From: an uncultured Clostridia bacterium | Lineage (GTDB): Bacteria > Bacillota > Clostridia > Christensenellales > CAG-314 | NCBI GenBank assembly: GCA_947586855.1 | Contig: CANPXV010000011.1 | Location: 1 to 47,401, forward strand | Reading direction: 5' to 3' | DNA: 47,401 nt | Part shown: positions 17,177 through 25,999 of the stretch, one piece after another | Layout: each line of letters starts with the position of its first letter | How positions within the stretch are numbered: the stretch's first letter is position 1 | Notes under the pieces: model-generated | Told to the model about the DNA's origin: nothing | The model's database searches: none | What the model saw: only the letters and a program-made list of their open reading frames with translations | Made by a program: the position numbers and the translations under genes

Positions 17177-17728
17177 ATGAACAAGGCGGTCGCAGTAGTG
17201 GGGATGTGCGGTTCCGGCAAAAGTGTTTTGTGCAGATATTTTACCGATTGCGGTTGGGATAGCGTCTATTTTGGGGGCGTTGCAGTGTCCCGTCTGCGCA
17301 ACGAGGGGCTGCCCGTCAACGAGGCCAACGAACGCCGTGTTCGCGAGCAGTTGCGTGCCGACTTCGGCATGGGCGCCTTTGCAGTGGTGCTCAAAGAGGA
17401 AATCCTGGACAAGCTGTCCCGCAGCAACGTGGTGCTGGACGGCCTGTACAGTTGGAGCGAGTACGTCATTCTCAAAGAGTTGCTGGGCGACAACCTTGTG
17501 GTGCTGGCGGTGGTAACCAACAGCGACATCCGCAAGAGCCGCCTTGCCCACCGAGAGGTGCGTCCCCTTTCGGCGGAAATGGTGGATAGCCGAGATGTTG
17601 CCGAGATAGAAAACCTCGAAAAGGGCGGCCCCATTGCCAAGGCCGACTACTATGTGGTCAACAACGGCACCGAGCAGCAGCTCAAAGCGCAGTTCGACGC
17701 CTTTATGAGTTGGTTGCAGCACAAATAG
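17177..17728 (+). CDS. P-loop kinase, UPF0200/adenylate-kinase-like
   Basis: 183 residues. Walker A GMCGSGKS at residues 9-16. The middle (NERRVREQLRADFGMGAFA), VVLDGLYSWSEYVILKE and the end IAKADYYVVNNGT follow the layout of archaeal UPF0200 proteins. Those are nucleotide-kinase-like P-loop proteins with unproved substrates. A dephospho-CoA-kinase-like role is the alternative. ATG 17177 follows AAGGAGG; the upstream ATG-like frame starts inside the promoter. Single gene, ended by the hairpin at 17779. Confidence 0.75.
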   Translation: MNKAVAVVGMCGSGKSVLCRYFTDCGWDSVYFGGVAVSRLRNEGLPVNEANERRVREQLRADFGMGAFAVVLKEEILDKLSRSNVVLDGLYSWSEYVILKELLGDNLVVLAVVTNSDIRKSRLAHREVRPLSAEMVDSRDVAEIENLEKGGPIAKADYYVVNNGTEQQLKAQFDAFMSWLQHK

Positions 17729-17778
17729 CGTCTTTGCGGCAAACCTACTTGGTTAAAAGTAGCATTTTTTGCACAAAT

Positions 17779-17809
17779 AACAGCCGACCTCTTTGCGAGG
17801 TCGGCTGTT
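17779..17809. terminator. Bidirectional terminator between convergent genes
   Basis: A 13-bp perfect stem AACAGCCGACCTC (17779-17791) / GAGGTCGGCTGTT (17797-17809), loop TTTGC, between two convergent genes. Confidence 0.8.
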
Positions 17810-17820
17810 TGCATTGTTTG

Positions 17821-18333
17821 CTACTCAATATCCCAATCCAAACAATATTTTTCGTCTATCAGCAGATAGGGGACGTTGCACTCTCGGCAGCGGGCAAGGA
17901 AGTAGTTGTTGCACCGTATCAATCTTTCCAATTCCACATCGTCGTCCATGCGCCGCTCGATGTCGTTGGCGTGGGCTTTTACGTCGTCAAAGTGGTTGCG
18001 CAGATATTGCTCGCTCATCACCAGGCACACAAAGCGTATTTGGTCGAGATACCGCCGAGAAAAATACTCTCGGTAGTTCATGGGGATGTAGCAGCCCTCC
18101 ACAATCAGGTTTTGTCCGTTTTCCACCGCCGTTTTCACAATTTCCTTGGTGATATTCCACAGGTAAGGGCGCAGTGCGTCGGTGTCGCATACGTCGATGT
18201 CGGTGTTGCCGCTGCGTATCAGGCCCATCTTCAACAGATCTTGCAAAACGCACGCATAGCCGTATTTTTTTACCAGCCTGTCCGCAAGCAAAGTTTTGCC
18301 CGTGTGGCTTGCCCCGCCGATAAGTACTATCAT
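17821..18333 (-). CDS. Small P-loop (AAA/zeta-like) kinase, function unknown
   Basis: 170 residues with Walker A GGASHTGKT (about 6-14), a predicted second strand LIVEGCYIP, and an Arg-rich lid region (DIERRMDDDVELERLIR). The fold matches small-molecule kinases such as 2-phosphoglycerate or shikimate-like kinases and zeta toxins, but no substrate-defining motif is clear. AGAGGTGA precedes ATG 18333. It lies 48 nt after the MATE gene on the same strand and is probably co-transcribed. Confidence 0.7.
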   Translation of the reverse strand: MIVLIGGASHTGKTLLADRLVKKYGYACVLQDLLKMGLIRSGNTDIDVCDTDALRPYLWNITKEIVKTAVENGQNLIVEGCYIPMNYREYFSRRYLDQIRFVCLVMSEQYLRNHFDDVKAHANDIERRMDDDVELERLIRCNNYFLARCRECNVPYLLIDEKYCLDWDIE

Positions 18334-18381
18334 GTGTCACCTCTGTGTTTTTTTGATTGCGATCTCCCGTCCGTCACTGCG

Positions 18382-19773
18382 TCAGTCGGCACCGACTGTT
18401 TGGTCGGTCTCGTCAGGAGAAAGGTAGAATTTGGCAAATATGGGCAGGCTCACCGCCGCCGTCAAAAAGTCGGATACGGGTTGCGAAATCTGTATGCCCA
18501 CCAGCCCCCACAGTGCGCTTGTCGCAAACAAAATGGGGATAAACAGCAATCCGGAGCGCAGCAACGCCAAAAAGGACGCCATGCCCGATTTTCGTATGCT
18601 TTGCAGGCACATGTTCAGCGGGATAAATATGGGCACAAACAGTTGTCCCAATATGGCGTAGCGCATGGCGGGCGTGGCAAACTCCACCACAAGGGGATCG
18701 CTTTGGAACAGCTCCACAAAAAAGCGCGGTGCAGCCACAATGGGCACTCCCAGCACGGTCACGCAGCCCAGGCTTATCATGACGGTCATCCACAGACCCC
18801 TCTTCACACGGGCGTGTTTGCCCGCCTGATAGTTGAAGGACGCCACGGGTTGCAGGCCTTGGCTGATACCCATGCCCACGCACATCACAAAGTTGCTTAT
18901 CCTGTTGACCACCGTCATGCCGTCTATGGCAACGTCGGCCATCTCGGCGCTCACTTTTGCGCCGTATACTCCCGCAAGTTTGTTCAGCAACCCGCTGCTG
19001 ATGCTGTTGAGGCCCTGACGTATCAACGAGGGCAGCCCGTTGCGGAAAATTTGCAGGTACAGCTTGCCCTTGAAGCTGATATGTCTCACGCTGATTTTGC
19101 TTTGTGCCGTCTTGATGTACATTATCAGCAAAATGGCAAAGCTGATTATCTGCGAAATGGCCGTGGCCATGCCTGCGCCAAAAACTTCCAGCCCGCACAG
19201 GCGTATGAAGATGTAGTCCATGCCCATATTGAGCAGACCGCCGCTAACCAGCCCAAACATTGCAAAAAATGCCTTGCCCTCGTAGCGCAGATTGTTGTTG
19301 AGTATCAGGCTGCAAATCATGAAGGGGCAACTTATCAGCACCCACAATCCGTAGTCTCTTGCGTAGGGCAAGATGGTCTCCGTCGAGCCCAGCAGCCTCA
19401 TCAACGGGTCAAGCAGCAGCAGCCCCAGCCCCGTCAGCAGCAGCCCCACGGCCCCGCCCAAAAAGAATGCGGACGACACGTATGTCGAGGCACGCTTGAT
19501 GTTTTTGTCCGCCAGCTCTTTGGACACATATGTGCCCGAGCCGTGGCCTAACATAAACGCAATGGCCTGTATTATCGATTGCAGCGTAAACAGTATGCCG
19601 ATAGACCCCTGTGCGCTGGGGTTTATGGAGCCCACAAAGTAGGTGTCCGCCATATTGTATATGCTGGTGATGAGCATACTCACGGTGGTGGGGATACCCA
19701 GCCTCACGATCAGCTTGGTCACGGGCGTTTCCGTCATTTTTTTGTAGTATGCGTCGGCCTTGTTCAATTCCAT
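18382..19773 (-). CDS. MATE family efflux transporter
   Basis: 463 residues, twelve predicted helices in two halves. The N-terminus (TKLIVRLGIPTTVSMLITSI) and YNMADTYFVGS are the standard DinF/NorM-type pattern. These exporters use Na+ or H+ to expel cationic drugs or metabolites. No ribosome site precedes ATG 19773, and the promoter at 19780-19808 would start the transcript at or beside that ATG, so the message may be leaderless. A downstream in-frame ATG at residue 13 also lacks a ribosome site. Confidence 0.92.
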   Translation of the reverse strand: MELNKADAYYKKMTETPVTKLIVRLGIPTTVSMLITSIYNMADTYFVGSINPSAQGSIGILFTLQSIIQAIAFMLGHGSGTYVSKELADKNIKRASTYVSSAFFLGGAVGLLLTGLGLLLLDPLMRLLGSTETILPYARDYGLWVLISCPFMICSLILNNNLRYEGKAFFAMFGLVSGGLLNMGMDYIFIRLCGLEVFGAGMATAISQIISFAILLIMYIKTAQSKISVRHISFKGKLYLQIFRNGLPSLIRQGLNSISSGLLNKLAGVYGAKVSAEMADVAIDGMTVVNRISNFVMCVGMGISQGLQPVASFNYQAGKHARVKRGLWMTVMISLGCVTVLGVPIVAAPRFFVELFQSDPLVVEFATPAMRYAILGQLFVPIFIPLNMCLQSIRKSGMASFLALLRSGLLFIPILFATSALWGLVGIQISQPVSDFLTAAVSLPIFAKFYLSPDETDQTVGAD

Positions 19774-19779
19774 AACAAA

Positions 19780-19808
19780 AGTGTACTACTTTGCCGATAT
19801 GTTGTCAA
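19780..19808 (-). promoter_or_regulatory. Promoter of the MATE gene, leaderless arrangement
   Basis: Minus strand: TTGACA (19808-19803), 17-nt spacer, TACACT (19785-19780). Only 6 nt separate the -10 box from the ATG. Confidence 0.75.
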
Positions 19809-19907
19809 CCGATTGGCCCTTTGGCGGCGAGTGAAGCAGCGCAGGCGCAGGCGGCGGGCGTTTGGACAGATGACGGCCGTTTGGCTGTCAATCTTGCGCA
19901 AAAACTC

Positions 19908-19936
19908 TTTTCAACCTCGGCCATATGTGATATAAT
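19908..19936 (+). promoter_or_regulatory. Promoter of dtd-sda
   Basis: TTTTCA (19908-19913), 17-nt spacer, TATAAT (19931-19936). Confidence 0.6.
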
Positions 19937-19962
19937 ACAAAATATAAAGGGAGAATATCACT

Positions 19963-20406
19963 TTGAAAGCGGTAATTCAGCGGGTTGCGCACGCCACACT
20001 TAGCGTGCAGGGCAACATTGTTTCGCAAATAGGCAAAGGTTTGGTGGTGTATTTTTGTGCGGAGCGTGGCGACGGCGACGAGCTGTGCGGCGTTTTCGCC
20101 AACAAACTGTCCAAGTTGAGGATTTTCGAGGACGACAACGGCAAGATGAATCTTTCCGTCATCGACGTGGGCGGCGAGGTGCTGTTTGTGTCGCAGTTTA
20201 CGCTTGCGGCCGACCTTTCGCACGGCAATCGCCCCGGTTTCGCCGCTGCCGAAGAGCCTCAACGTGCCAAGCAGCTGTATCTTGACACGGCGGATATTCT
20301 CGGCGGCTTGGGCGTGCCCACCAAGTTGGGCGTGTTTGGTGCGGATATGACGATAGACCAACAAAACATCGGCCCCGTCACCATCATCTGGGAGAGTGCA
20401 AGATGA
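19963..20406 (+). CDS. dtd: D-aminoacyl-tRNA deacylase
   Basis: 147 residues, normal DTD length. SQFTL (catalytic-pocket motif) and the cross-subunit NIGPVT motif (family N-x-GPVT) are both present. It removes D-amino acids mischarged on tRNA, as a cytoplasmic homodimer. TTG start at 19963, preceded by GGGAGA and matching the usual N-terminus MKAVIQRV. The stop overlaps the next ATG (ATGA). Confidence 0.95.
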   Translation: MKAVIQRVAHATLSVQGNIVSQIGKGLVVYFCAERGDGDELCGVFANKLSKLRIFEDDNGKMNLSVIDVGGEVLFVSQFTLAADLSHGNRPGFAAAEEPQRAKQLYLDTADILGGLGVPTKLGVFGADMTIDQQNIGPVTIIWESAR

Positions 20407-21596
20407 AGAGCCTGCGCAACCTGTACAAGATAGGCGTCGGCCCGTCGTCCAGCCACACAATGGGCCCCGTCAAGGCCTCCGAGCGTTTTTTGGCGGAGCA
20501 TGGCGATTGCGACAGCTACACCGTCACGCTGTTTGGTTCTCTTGCCATGACGGGCAAGGGGCACGGCACGGATGTAGCCATCAAGCGGGTGTTCGGCAAC
20601 AGACCCGTCACAGTGCTGTTCGACAAGCAGACCAAGTGCCTTGTGCACCCCAACACGATGGAGCTGGTGGGCAGCAAGGCGGGCTGCGAGGACGTGCGCA
20701 TGCAGGTGTTCAGCATAGGCGGCGGCGACATCATGGTGGCGGGCGAAAACTTTGTCGAGGGCGCCGATGTCTACGAGCAAAGCACATTTCAGCAGATAAA
20801 AGACTACTGCAAACAGCATGATCTGCGCCTGTACCAATATGCCGTCGGGTGCGAGGGCGAGCAAATTGTCGATTATATGAAGCAAATCTGGGCGGTTATG
20901 CAGCGCTGCGTGGTGGAGGGCTTGTCCCAAGAGGGCGAGCTGCCGGGCGGCTTGGGCGTGCAGAGACGTGCCAAAAAGCTGCTCAACGAGTCCAACGACA
21001 TCACTCGTCACACCCGCAGAGACCGCATAGTTGCAGCCTATGCCTTTGCCGTGGGAGAGCAAAATGCGTCGGGCGGCACCGTGGTAACTGCGCCCACGTG
21101 CGGTTCGTCGGGAGTGTTGCCCGCCGTGTTGGTGTACGCCAAGCAGCAGCAGGACTACACCGACGAGCAGATCTGCCAAGCGCTGCTCACTGCGGGCGTT
21201 GTGGGCAACGTCGTCAAGACCAACGCATCCATTTCCGGTGCGGAGTGCGGCTGTCAGGCCGAGATCGGCACCGCATGCGCAATGGCGGCGGCGGCCTTGG
21301 CCGAGCTGTACGGCATGACCCTCGACGAGATAGAGTACAGCGCCGAGGTAGCGTTGGAGCACCAGCTTGGGCTGACCTGCGACCCTGTCAATGGGCTTGT
21401 GCAGATACCCTGCATCGAGCGCAACGCCGTGGGCGCCATGCGTGCCATCAACGCCGTCAGTCTGGCCACGTTCCTTGCCGACAGCCGAAAAATTTCTTTC
21501 GACACGGTGGTGGCGGTGATGTACGAAACGGGCAAGGACATCTCGGAAAAATATCGCGAGACCGCCGTGGGCGGGCTTGCCAAAATATACAAATAA
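20403..21596 (+). CDS. L-serine ammonia-lyase (serine dehydratase), single chain, iron-sulfur type
   Basis: 397 residues. GVGPSSSHTMGP at the N-terminus belongs to the beta domain. The alpha domain carries TAPTCGSSGVLPA, AECGCQAEIG and TCDPVNGLVQIPC; the cysteines in these are the 4Fe-4S ligands. It converts L-serine to pyruvate and ammonia. Many Clostridia split this into two genes (sdaAB, sdaAA); here it is one chain. It is translationally coupled to dtd by ATGA overlap. Confidence 0.94.
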   Translation: MKSLRNLYKIGVGPSSSHTMGPVKASERFLAEHGDCDSYTVTLFGSLAMTGKGHGTDVAIKRVFGNRPVTVLFDKQTKCLVHPNTMELVGSKAGCEDVRMQVFSIGGGDIMVAGENFVEGADVYEQSTFQQIKDYCKQHDLRLYQYAVGCEGEQIVDYMKQIWAVMQRCVVEGLSQEGELPGGLGVQRRAKKLLNESNDITRHTRRDRIVAAYAFAVGEQNASGGTVVTAPTCGSSGVLPAVLVYAKQQQDYTDEQICQALLTAGVVGNVVKTNASISGAECGCQAEIGTACAMAAAALAELYGMTLDEIEYSAEVALEHQLGLTCDPVNGLVQIPCIERNAVGAMRAINAVSLATFLADSRKISFDTVVAVMYETGKDISEKYRETAVGGLAKIYK

Positions 21597-21676
21597 ACCC
21601 ACCCCGGGTGGGCAAAATCGACCCTATGTGGGCCCAAAAGAGACAAAACGCCGCTTTTGCGGCAAGAGGAGTAGAT

Positions 21677-22348
21677 ATGAAACTTTTGATTGTAGAAGAC
21701 GAAGTCAAGCTGGCGGACGCACTGAAAGAGCTCTTCAAAAAGGGCAACGTGGTAGACGTGGCCTACGACGGCGAGGACGGCTATTTTATGGCCAAGAAAG
21801 GTGACTATGATGTGGTGGTGCTGGACGTGATGCTGCCCAAAATGGACGGCTTCGAGGTGGTCAAGCGCTTGCGGGACAGCAAGATAACGGTGCCCGTGCT
21901 CATGCTCACCGCCAAGGACGACGTAAGCAGCCGAGTGAAGGGATTGGACTGTGGTGCGGACGACTACCTCACCAAGCCCTTTGCCACCGAAGAGCTGCTT
22001 GCCCGTGTGCGTGCGCTCACCCGTCGCCAATCGGAGATGGTGTTTGACGTGCTCACCTTTGCCGATATCAGCCTAAACACTTCCAACTACACGTTGCACT
22101 GCGGCGGCAAATCGGTCAATCTGGGCGCCAAGGAGTACGAGCTGATGCGTTTGTTGCTCAGCAATCCCTCGCAGGTGCTCAGCAAGGACGTCATCATCTC
22201 CAAGGTGTGGGGGCTGGATTGCGACATCACGGAAAACAACGTCGAGGCCTACATGTCCTTCCTGCGCAAAAAGCTGCATTTCATCGGCTCCAAGGTCAAC
22301 ATTTCCACCAAGCGCATGTTGGGCTACTATTTGGAGGAACAGGCTTGA
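21677..22348 (+). CDS. OmpR-type response regulator
   Basis: 223 residues. Receiver: LIVEDE at the N-terminus, phospho-acceptor Asp in DVVVLDVMLPKMDGF, Lys in LTKPFATEELL. The winged helix ends TKRMLGYYLEE. ATG 21677 follows AGAGGAG. Part of a longer open frame that runs in from inside the serine-dehydratase region in another frame; that extension is not coding. It overlaps the kinase by TTGA. Confidence 0.93.
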   Translation: MKLLIVEDEVKLADALKELFKKGNVVDVAYDGEDGYFMAKKGDYDVVVLDVMLPKMDGFEVVKRLRDSKITVPVLMLTAKDDVSSRVKGLDCGADDYLTKPFATEELLARVRALTRRQSEMVFDVLTFADISLNTSNYTLHCGGKSVNLGAKEYELMRLLLSNPSQVLSKDVIISKVWGLDCDITENNVEAYMSFLRKKLHFIGSKVNISTKRMLGYYLEEQA

Positions 22349-23577
22349 TAAAAAAGCTGCGCACCAAGATCATCATTTTCGGCTTTTTCAGCGCAACCCT
22401 CGTGTTTGCGATAGGCCTTGCCACGCTGTTCGGCATCAGCCACGCCCGCCTCAACGACGAGCGTCTTGCGCTGCTCAACAGCGAGTTCGACAAGGAGGAT
22501 TGGCGTCTGGTGGAGCCTTCTTCCATCAGCGGCATGGTGCTGGCAGAGTACGACCCCGTCACATTGCAGCGCAAGTGGATGTTGGTGGGCAACGGCGTCA
22601 AGCAATCGGAGGAGTTTTTGCAGGACGCCCTCGACAAGGTGACGTTGCGTCATTTCGACAGCGGCCTGTTGGGCGTCAAGATAGTGTATTCTCGCCGTGT
22701 GCAGGGCGATGTGTTGCGCATTGCCATGTACGACAGGGATTTCAGCAGCCCGCAAAACAACAAATATCTCATATACACCATTCTGGCGCTTATTGCCGGC
22801 TCGGCGTTGTTTTTTCTTATCAGCTATTTTATGGCAAGGATCGCCCTCAAACCCGTCGAAGTCACCTGGAAGCGTCAACGTCAGTTTGTTGCCGACGCCT
22901 CTCACGAGCTGAAAACGCCCCTTTCCGTCATCAGGGCCAATACCGAGCTGGTGGCCTCGCACGGCGATCAGACGGTGGACAGCCAGATGCAGTGGATCGA
23001 CAACACCCGTTTCGAGGTGGAACGCATGACGGCGCTCGTCAACGATTTGCTGTTCCTCGCCAAAAACGACGAAGGGCTCAAAGAGGAGCTGGACACCGTC
23101 AACCTGTCCGAGTGCGTCGAGTCGGTTGTGCTCTCTCAGGAGGTGCTGCTGTACGAAAAGGGCAAAAGCTTCTGCTACGACATCACCCCCGATATCACCG
23201 TGCTGGGCAACAGCAATCAGCTATGTCAGCTGACCACCATTTTGCTGGATAACGCCAACAAATATTCCAAGGGCAGCGGCAACATTGTGCTTTCCCTTTC
23301 GCTGCCGCAGGGTCTGGTGGTGCGAGAGGCCGAGCTCAGGGTCAGCAACGACTGCGAACCGCTGTCTGCCGAGCAGTTAGAGCACCTTTTTGACCGCTTC
23401 TACACTGTGGATCAATCCCGAGACAGGTCGCACAACGGCAACGGTTTGGGGCTGGCCATCGCCCAGACCATCTGCGAAAACCACGACGGCGCCATCTCGG
23501 CCAGCTATGCCGACGGCCGCATAACGTTTGTCGTCACCATGCCCGTCAACAAAATCATGGGCATCATCGACCAATAA
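22345..23577 (+). CDS. Sensor histidine kinase
   Basis: 410 residues, TTG start overlapping the regulator stop with GGAGG upstream. Membrane helices at about 7-29 and 148-169 flank an extracytoplasmic domain of about 115 residues. HisKA follows almost directly (FVADASHELKTPLSVI), with no clear HAMP, as in CiaH-like kinases. The HATPase has DNANKYSKGSG and GNGLGLAIA. Partner of the preceding regulator; the downstream secreted nuclease is a possible target. Confidence 0.92.
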   Translation: MIKKLRTKIIIFGFFSATLVFAIGLATLFGISHARLNDERLALLNSEFDKEDWRLVEPSSISGMVLAEYDPVTLQRKWMLVGNGVKQSEEFLQDALDKVTLRHFDSGLLGVKIVYSRRVQGDVLRIAMYDRDFSSPQNNKYLIYTILALIAGSALFFLISYFMARIALKPVEVTWKRQRQFVADASHELKTPLSVIRANTELVASHGDQTVDSQMQWIDNTRFEVERMTALVNDLLFLAKNDEGLKEELDTVNLSECVESVVLSQEVLLYEKGKSFCYDITPDITVLGNSNQLCQLTTILLDNANKYSKGSGNIVLSLSLPQGLVVREAELRVSNDCEPLSAEQLEHLFDRFYTVDQSRDRSHNGNGLGLAIAQTICENHDGAISASYADGRITFVVTMPVNKIMGIIDQ

Positions 23578-23636
23578 AAACTTTGCGGGCGTCCCTTTCG
23601 GGCGCTCGTATGTGTGCGTTGCGCAATGTGTTCGGT

Positions 23637-23658
23637 TGCGCATATGCGCATGTATACT
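23637..23658 (+). promoter_or_regulatory. 14-nt palindrome before a -10 box, endonuclease gene
   Basis: TGCGCATATGCGCA (23637-23650) is a perfect palindrome 2 nt upstream of TATACT (23653-23658). A -35 box is weak (TGTTCG at 23629). It could be an operator for an activator or repressor. Confidence 0.4.
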
Positions 23659-23693
23659 AACTTTCAAAAATCATTTGGGAGCAAACACACTCT

Positions 23694-25211
23694 ATGACAA
23701 AACGACAAAGACTGCATCTTTCTCTGGCGCTGATTGCGGTGGCGGCGATAGTGCTGGCGTTGGCGCTGCCCTTTACGGCGCAGCCCGCCCTTGCACAGGA
23801 GACGTCCGCCGTCAACAGCTATCAGGGCGACTACTACGACAACCTCAATACCGATCTGGACGGCGAGGAGTTCCGTGCGCAGCTGGCCAAGCTCATCACG
23901 GATACCCACACAACCTGGACGGTGTACAGGGGTTCTTCGTCCTTGTCGCTGAACAACGTCTGGCCGCTGTCCGACGTGGGCGACGTCCACAACCCCAACG
24001 ACAACACCATGAAGTGGTTCTACACGGGCACCGTTGTCCCGTCCGATAACTTCGGCGGCAATGCCGGACAGACCAACCGAGAGCACGTCTGGGCAAAAAG
24101 CGGCACCTCCACCTTTGGCGCAAGCTGGGCAGAGGCCGGCCCGGGCGCCGACGCTCACCATTTGCGTCCCACCGAAGTAAGGCTCAACGCCGATCGGGGC
24201 GATCTCGGCTTTGGCGAGGTGGCCCAGACCAAGTCCAATATCGTTGCGCAAAACGGCTCCAAAAGCTACGGCTCCACCCCGGACGAGCTGTGCTACAAGG
24301 GCGCAAACCTGTTCTATCCCGCCAAGGGCTACCGAGGCGCCACCGCCCGCATATTGTTCTATATGCAGGTGCGTTGGGGCGACGCCTGCTCGCTGGATTT
24401 CACCGACGGCCCCACCAAAGGCGATGGCAAATTGATAGGCAAAATCTCCGACCTGATGAAGTGGCACCTTCAAGAGCCGCCCACAGAGGAGGAGATCTAC
24501 CGCAACAACATCATCGCTGGCATACAGGGCAACCGCAACCCCTTCATCGACCACCCCGAATATGCCGAAATGATCTACTGCCACAACAACGCAAGTTACA
24601 GCGCAACCTTGCAGCAGACGGTGCTCACCTACGGCAGCTACCTCTACACAGAGGCCGACCGTCCCACTGCGCTCACCCTTTCCGCCGCATCCTTGCAGCT
24701 GCAAGTGGGGCAAAGCTCGGCCAAGATCACCGTCACGCCCACCCCAGCACAAGCGCTTAGCCGTGTGCAGTGGAGCACAAGCGACGCCACCGTAGCTACC
24801 GTTTCCGACGGCGTTGTCACCGCAGTGGCAGCAGGCACGGCAACGATAACGGCCACCAGCGTGGTGGATAACACCGTGACCGCAAGCCTCACCGTGACCG
24901 TTGCCGTCGATACGTCCCCCTTTGTGCAAGCGGTGCAGCAAATCGAACAAAAAACCGCCCTCTACGACAAATATTACGCCATCAACGAGGCCATCGAGGA
25001 GTACAACAAACTTCCGCAGTCGGCGCAGGCGACCGTTGCGCAGCACTATGCCACGCTGCAACAAGCCATCGAGGACTACAACGCACAGGCCGCTCAACTC
25101 AACGCCGATCTGCACACCGCCACGGGCTATGCCGCCGGTTGGACGGCCGCAGCGGCAGCCGCAATGCTGGCAGTGGTGGCAGTTGTGACGGGCAAAGGAA
25201 TATGGAGGTAG
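23694..25211 (+). CDS. Secreted endonuclease I family nuclease with Ig-like domain
   Basis: 505 residues. Signal peptide (1-35, ending QPALAQ). The nuclease domain shows NREHVWAKS, GADAHHLRPTEVRLNADRG and GNRNPFIDHPEY, which are the EndA/NucM His-Me finger motifs. From about 325 there is a bacterial Ig-like (BIG2) domain (VQWSTSDATVATVSDGVVT), then a helical stretch and a C-terminal hydrophobic segment (about 478-500) ending in basic residues. It should be a surface or secreted DNA-degrading enzyme. GGGAG lies about 13 nt before the ATG. Confidence 0.88.
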   Translation: MTKRQRLHLSLALIAVAAIVLALALPFTAQPALAQETSAVNSYQGDYYDNLNTDLDGEEFRAQLAKLITDTHTTWTVYRGSSSLSLNNVWPLSDVGDVHNPNDNTMKWFYTGTVVPSDNFGGNAGQTNREHVWAKSGTSTFGASWAEAGPGADAHHLRPTEVRLNADRGDLGFGEVAQTKSNIVAQNGSKSYGSTPDELCYKGANLFYPAKGYRGATARILFYMQVRWGDACSLDFTDGPTKGDGKLIGKISDLMKWHLQEPPTEEEIYRNNIIAGIQGNRNPFIDHPEYAEMIYCHNNASYSATLQQTVLTYGSYLYTEADRPTALTLSAASLQLQVGQSSAKITVTPTPAQALSRVQWSTSDATVATVSDGVVTAVAAGTATITATSVVDNTVTASLTVTVAVDTSPFVQAVQQIEQKTALYDKYYAINEAIEEYNKLPQSAQATVAQHYATLQQAIEDYNAQAAQLNADLHTATGYAAGWTAAAAAAMLAVVAVVTGKGIWR

Positions 25212-25215
25212 CCGC

Positions 25216-25809
25216 ATGAAAAAGATTTCGGTAATTGTTTTTGCGATATTGATGTGCGCACTGCTGTGCCTTGCGGGTTGCAGCAACACGCTTTCTTATT
25301 CGCAGCTCAACAAGGCTCTCGGCCTGCCGTACAGCAAATTGCAGCTCAACGTCAGCGTCAAAAAGTCCGGCGTAACGCTCAATGGCAGCTACGCCATCGC
25401 CTACAATGGCGATAACGCCACCGTGCAGTACACCTACGACAGGCTCAACACCCTCAGCGTCGACGGCACCAACGCCGATGCGCCCCTTGGCCACGTCACG
25501 GGCACCGTGCAGGTCAACAACGGCGCCGTCACGGGCGATGTGCAGCCAGATCTGGACCTTTCATTCGTCAACTACGAGGGCTTCCGCTTCGACAAGGGCT
25601 TTTTCGCCGAGGTCGAGGCCACCAAAACCACCTTCAAGGCCAAAGTGACCGACCCCAAGGGCTTTTTGAACAACTCCGACTTCGCCTGCTCCGACATGAG
25701 CGTCGAGGCGACCGTCAACGGCAAGGCGCTTTCCAAATTGACGTTTACCTTCACCCTGCCCGACTCCGCCTCGGTCAGCGTAAACTACGCCTTCACATTG
25801 GCACAGTAG
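25216..25809 (+). CDS. Lipoprotein of unknown function
   Basis: 197 residues. Signal peptide with lipobox LAGC at residues 16-19; mature start SNTLSYSQ. The rest looks beta-rich, with no family recognised. It begins 4 nt after the endonuclease stop with GGAGGT before the ATG, so the two belong to one operon. It may assist nuclease or DNA capture at the surface, which is inference from position only. Confidence 0.75.
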   Translation: MKKISVIVFAILMCALLCLAGCSNTLSYSQLNKALGLPYSKLQLNVSVKKSGVTLNGSYAIAYNGDNATVQYTYDRLNTLSVDGTNADAPLGHVTGTVQVNNGAVTGDVQPDLDLSFVNYEGFRFDKGFFAEVEATKTTFKAKVTDPKGFLNNSDFACSDMSVEATVNGKALSKLTFTFTLPDSASVSVNYAFTLAQ

Positions 25810-25824
25810 CGTTTGCAACGCCGC

Positions 25825-25859
25825 AACGTCTCGCAATCCCCTTGCGAGGCGTTTTTTTT
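25825..25859 (+). terminator. Terminator after the lipoprotein gene
   Basis: Stem AACGTCTCGCAA (25825-25836) / TTGCGAGGCGTT (25842-25853) with one mismatch, loop TCCCC, then T8. Confidence 0.9.
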
Positions 25860-25934
25860 GTTGACTAACGCAACTTTTTGCCGAGAAAAATGGTTTGCAA
25901 GGGTAAATTCGCTCACGGTGGCAAAAATTACGTC

Positions 25935-25963
25935 TTGACAAGAGCTTTTTTCTATATTAAAAT
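25935..25963 (+). promoter_or_regulatory. Promoter of cdd
   Basis: TTGACA (25935-25940), 17-nt spacer, TAAAAT (25958-25963). Confidence 0.8.
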
Positions 25964-25999
25964 AATGTAACCTATCCTCTGATAAAAGGAGACAACACA

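Noticed and set aside
17710-19551. 613-codon plus-strand open frame over the MATE gene
   Set aside because: Antisense shadow of a recognised transporter; the translation is His/Gln-rich and has no motifs.
23581-23615. Terminator after the second histidine kinase
   Set aside because: GCG-CCC/GGG-CGC pairing has a mismatch and no T run; too weak.
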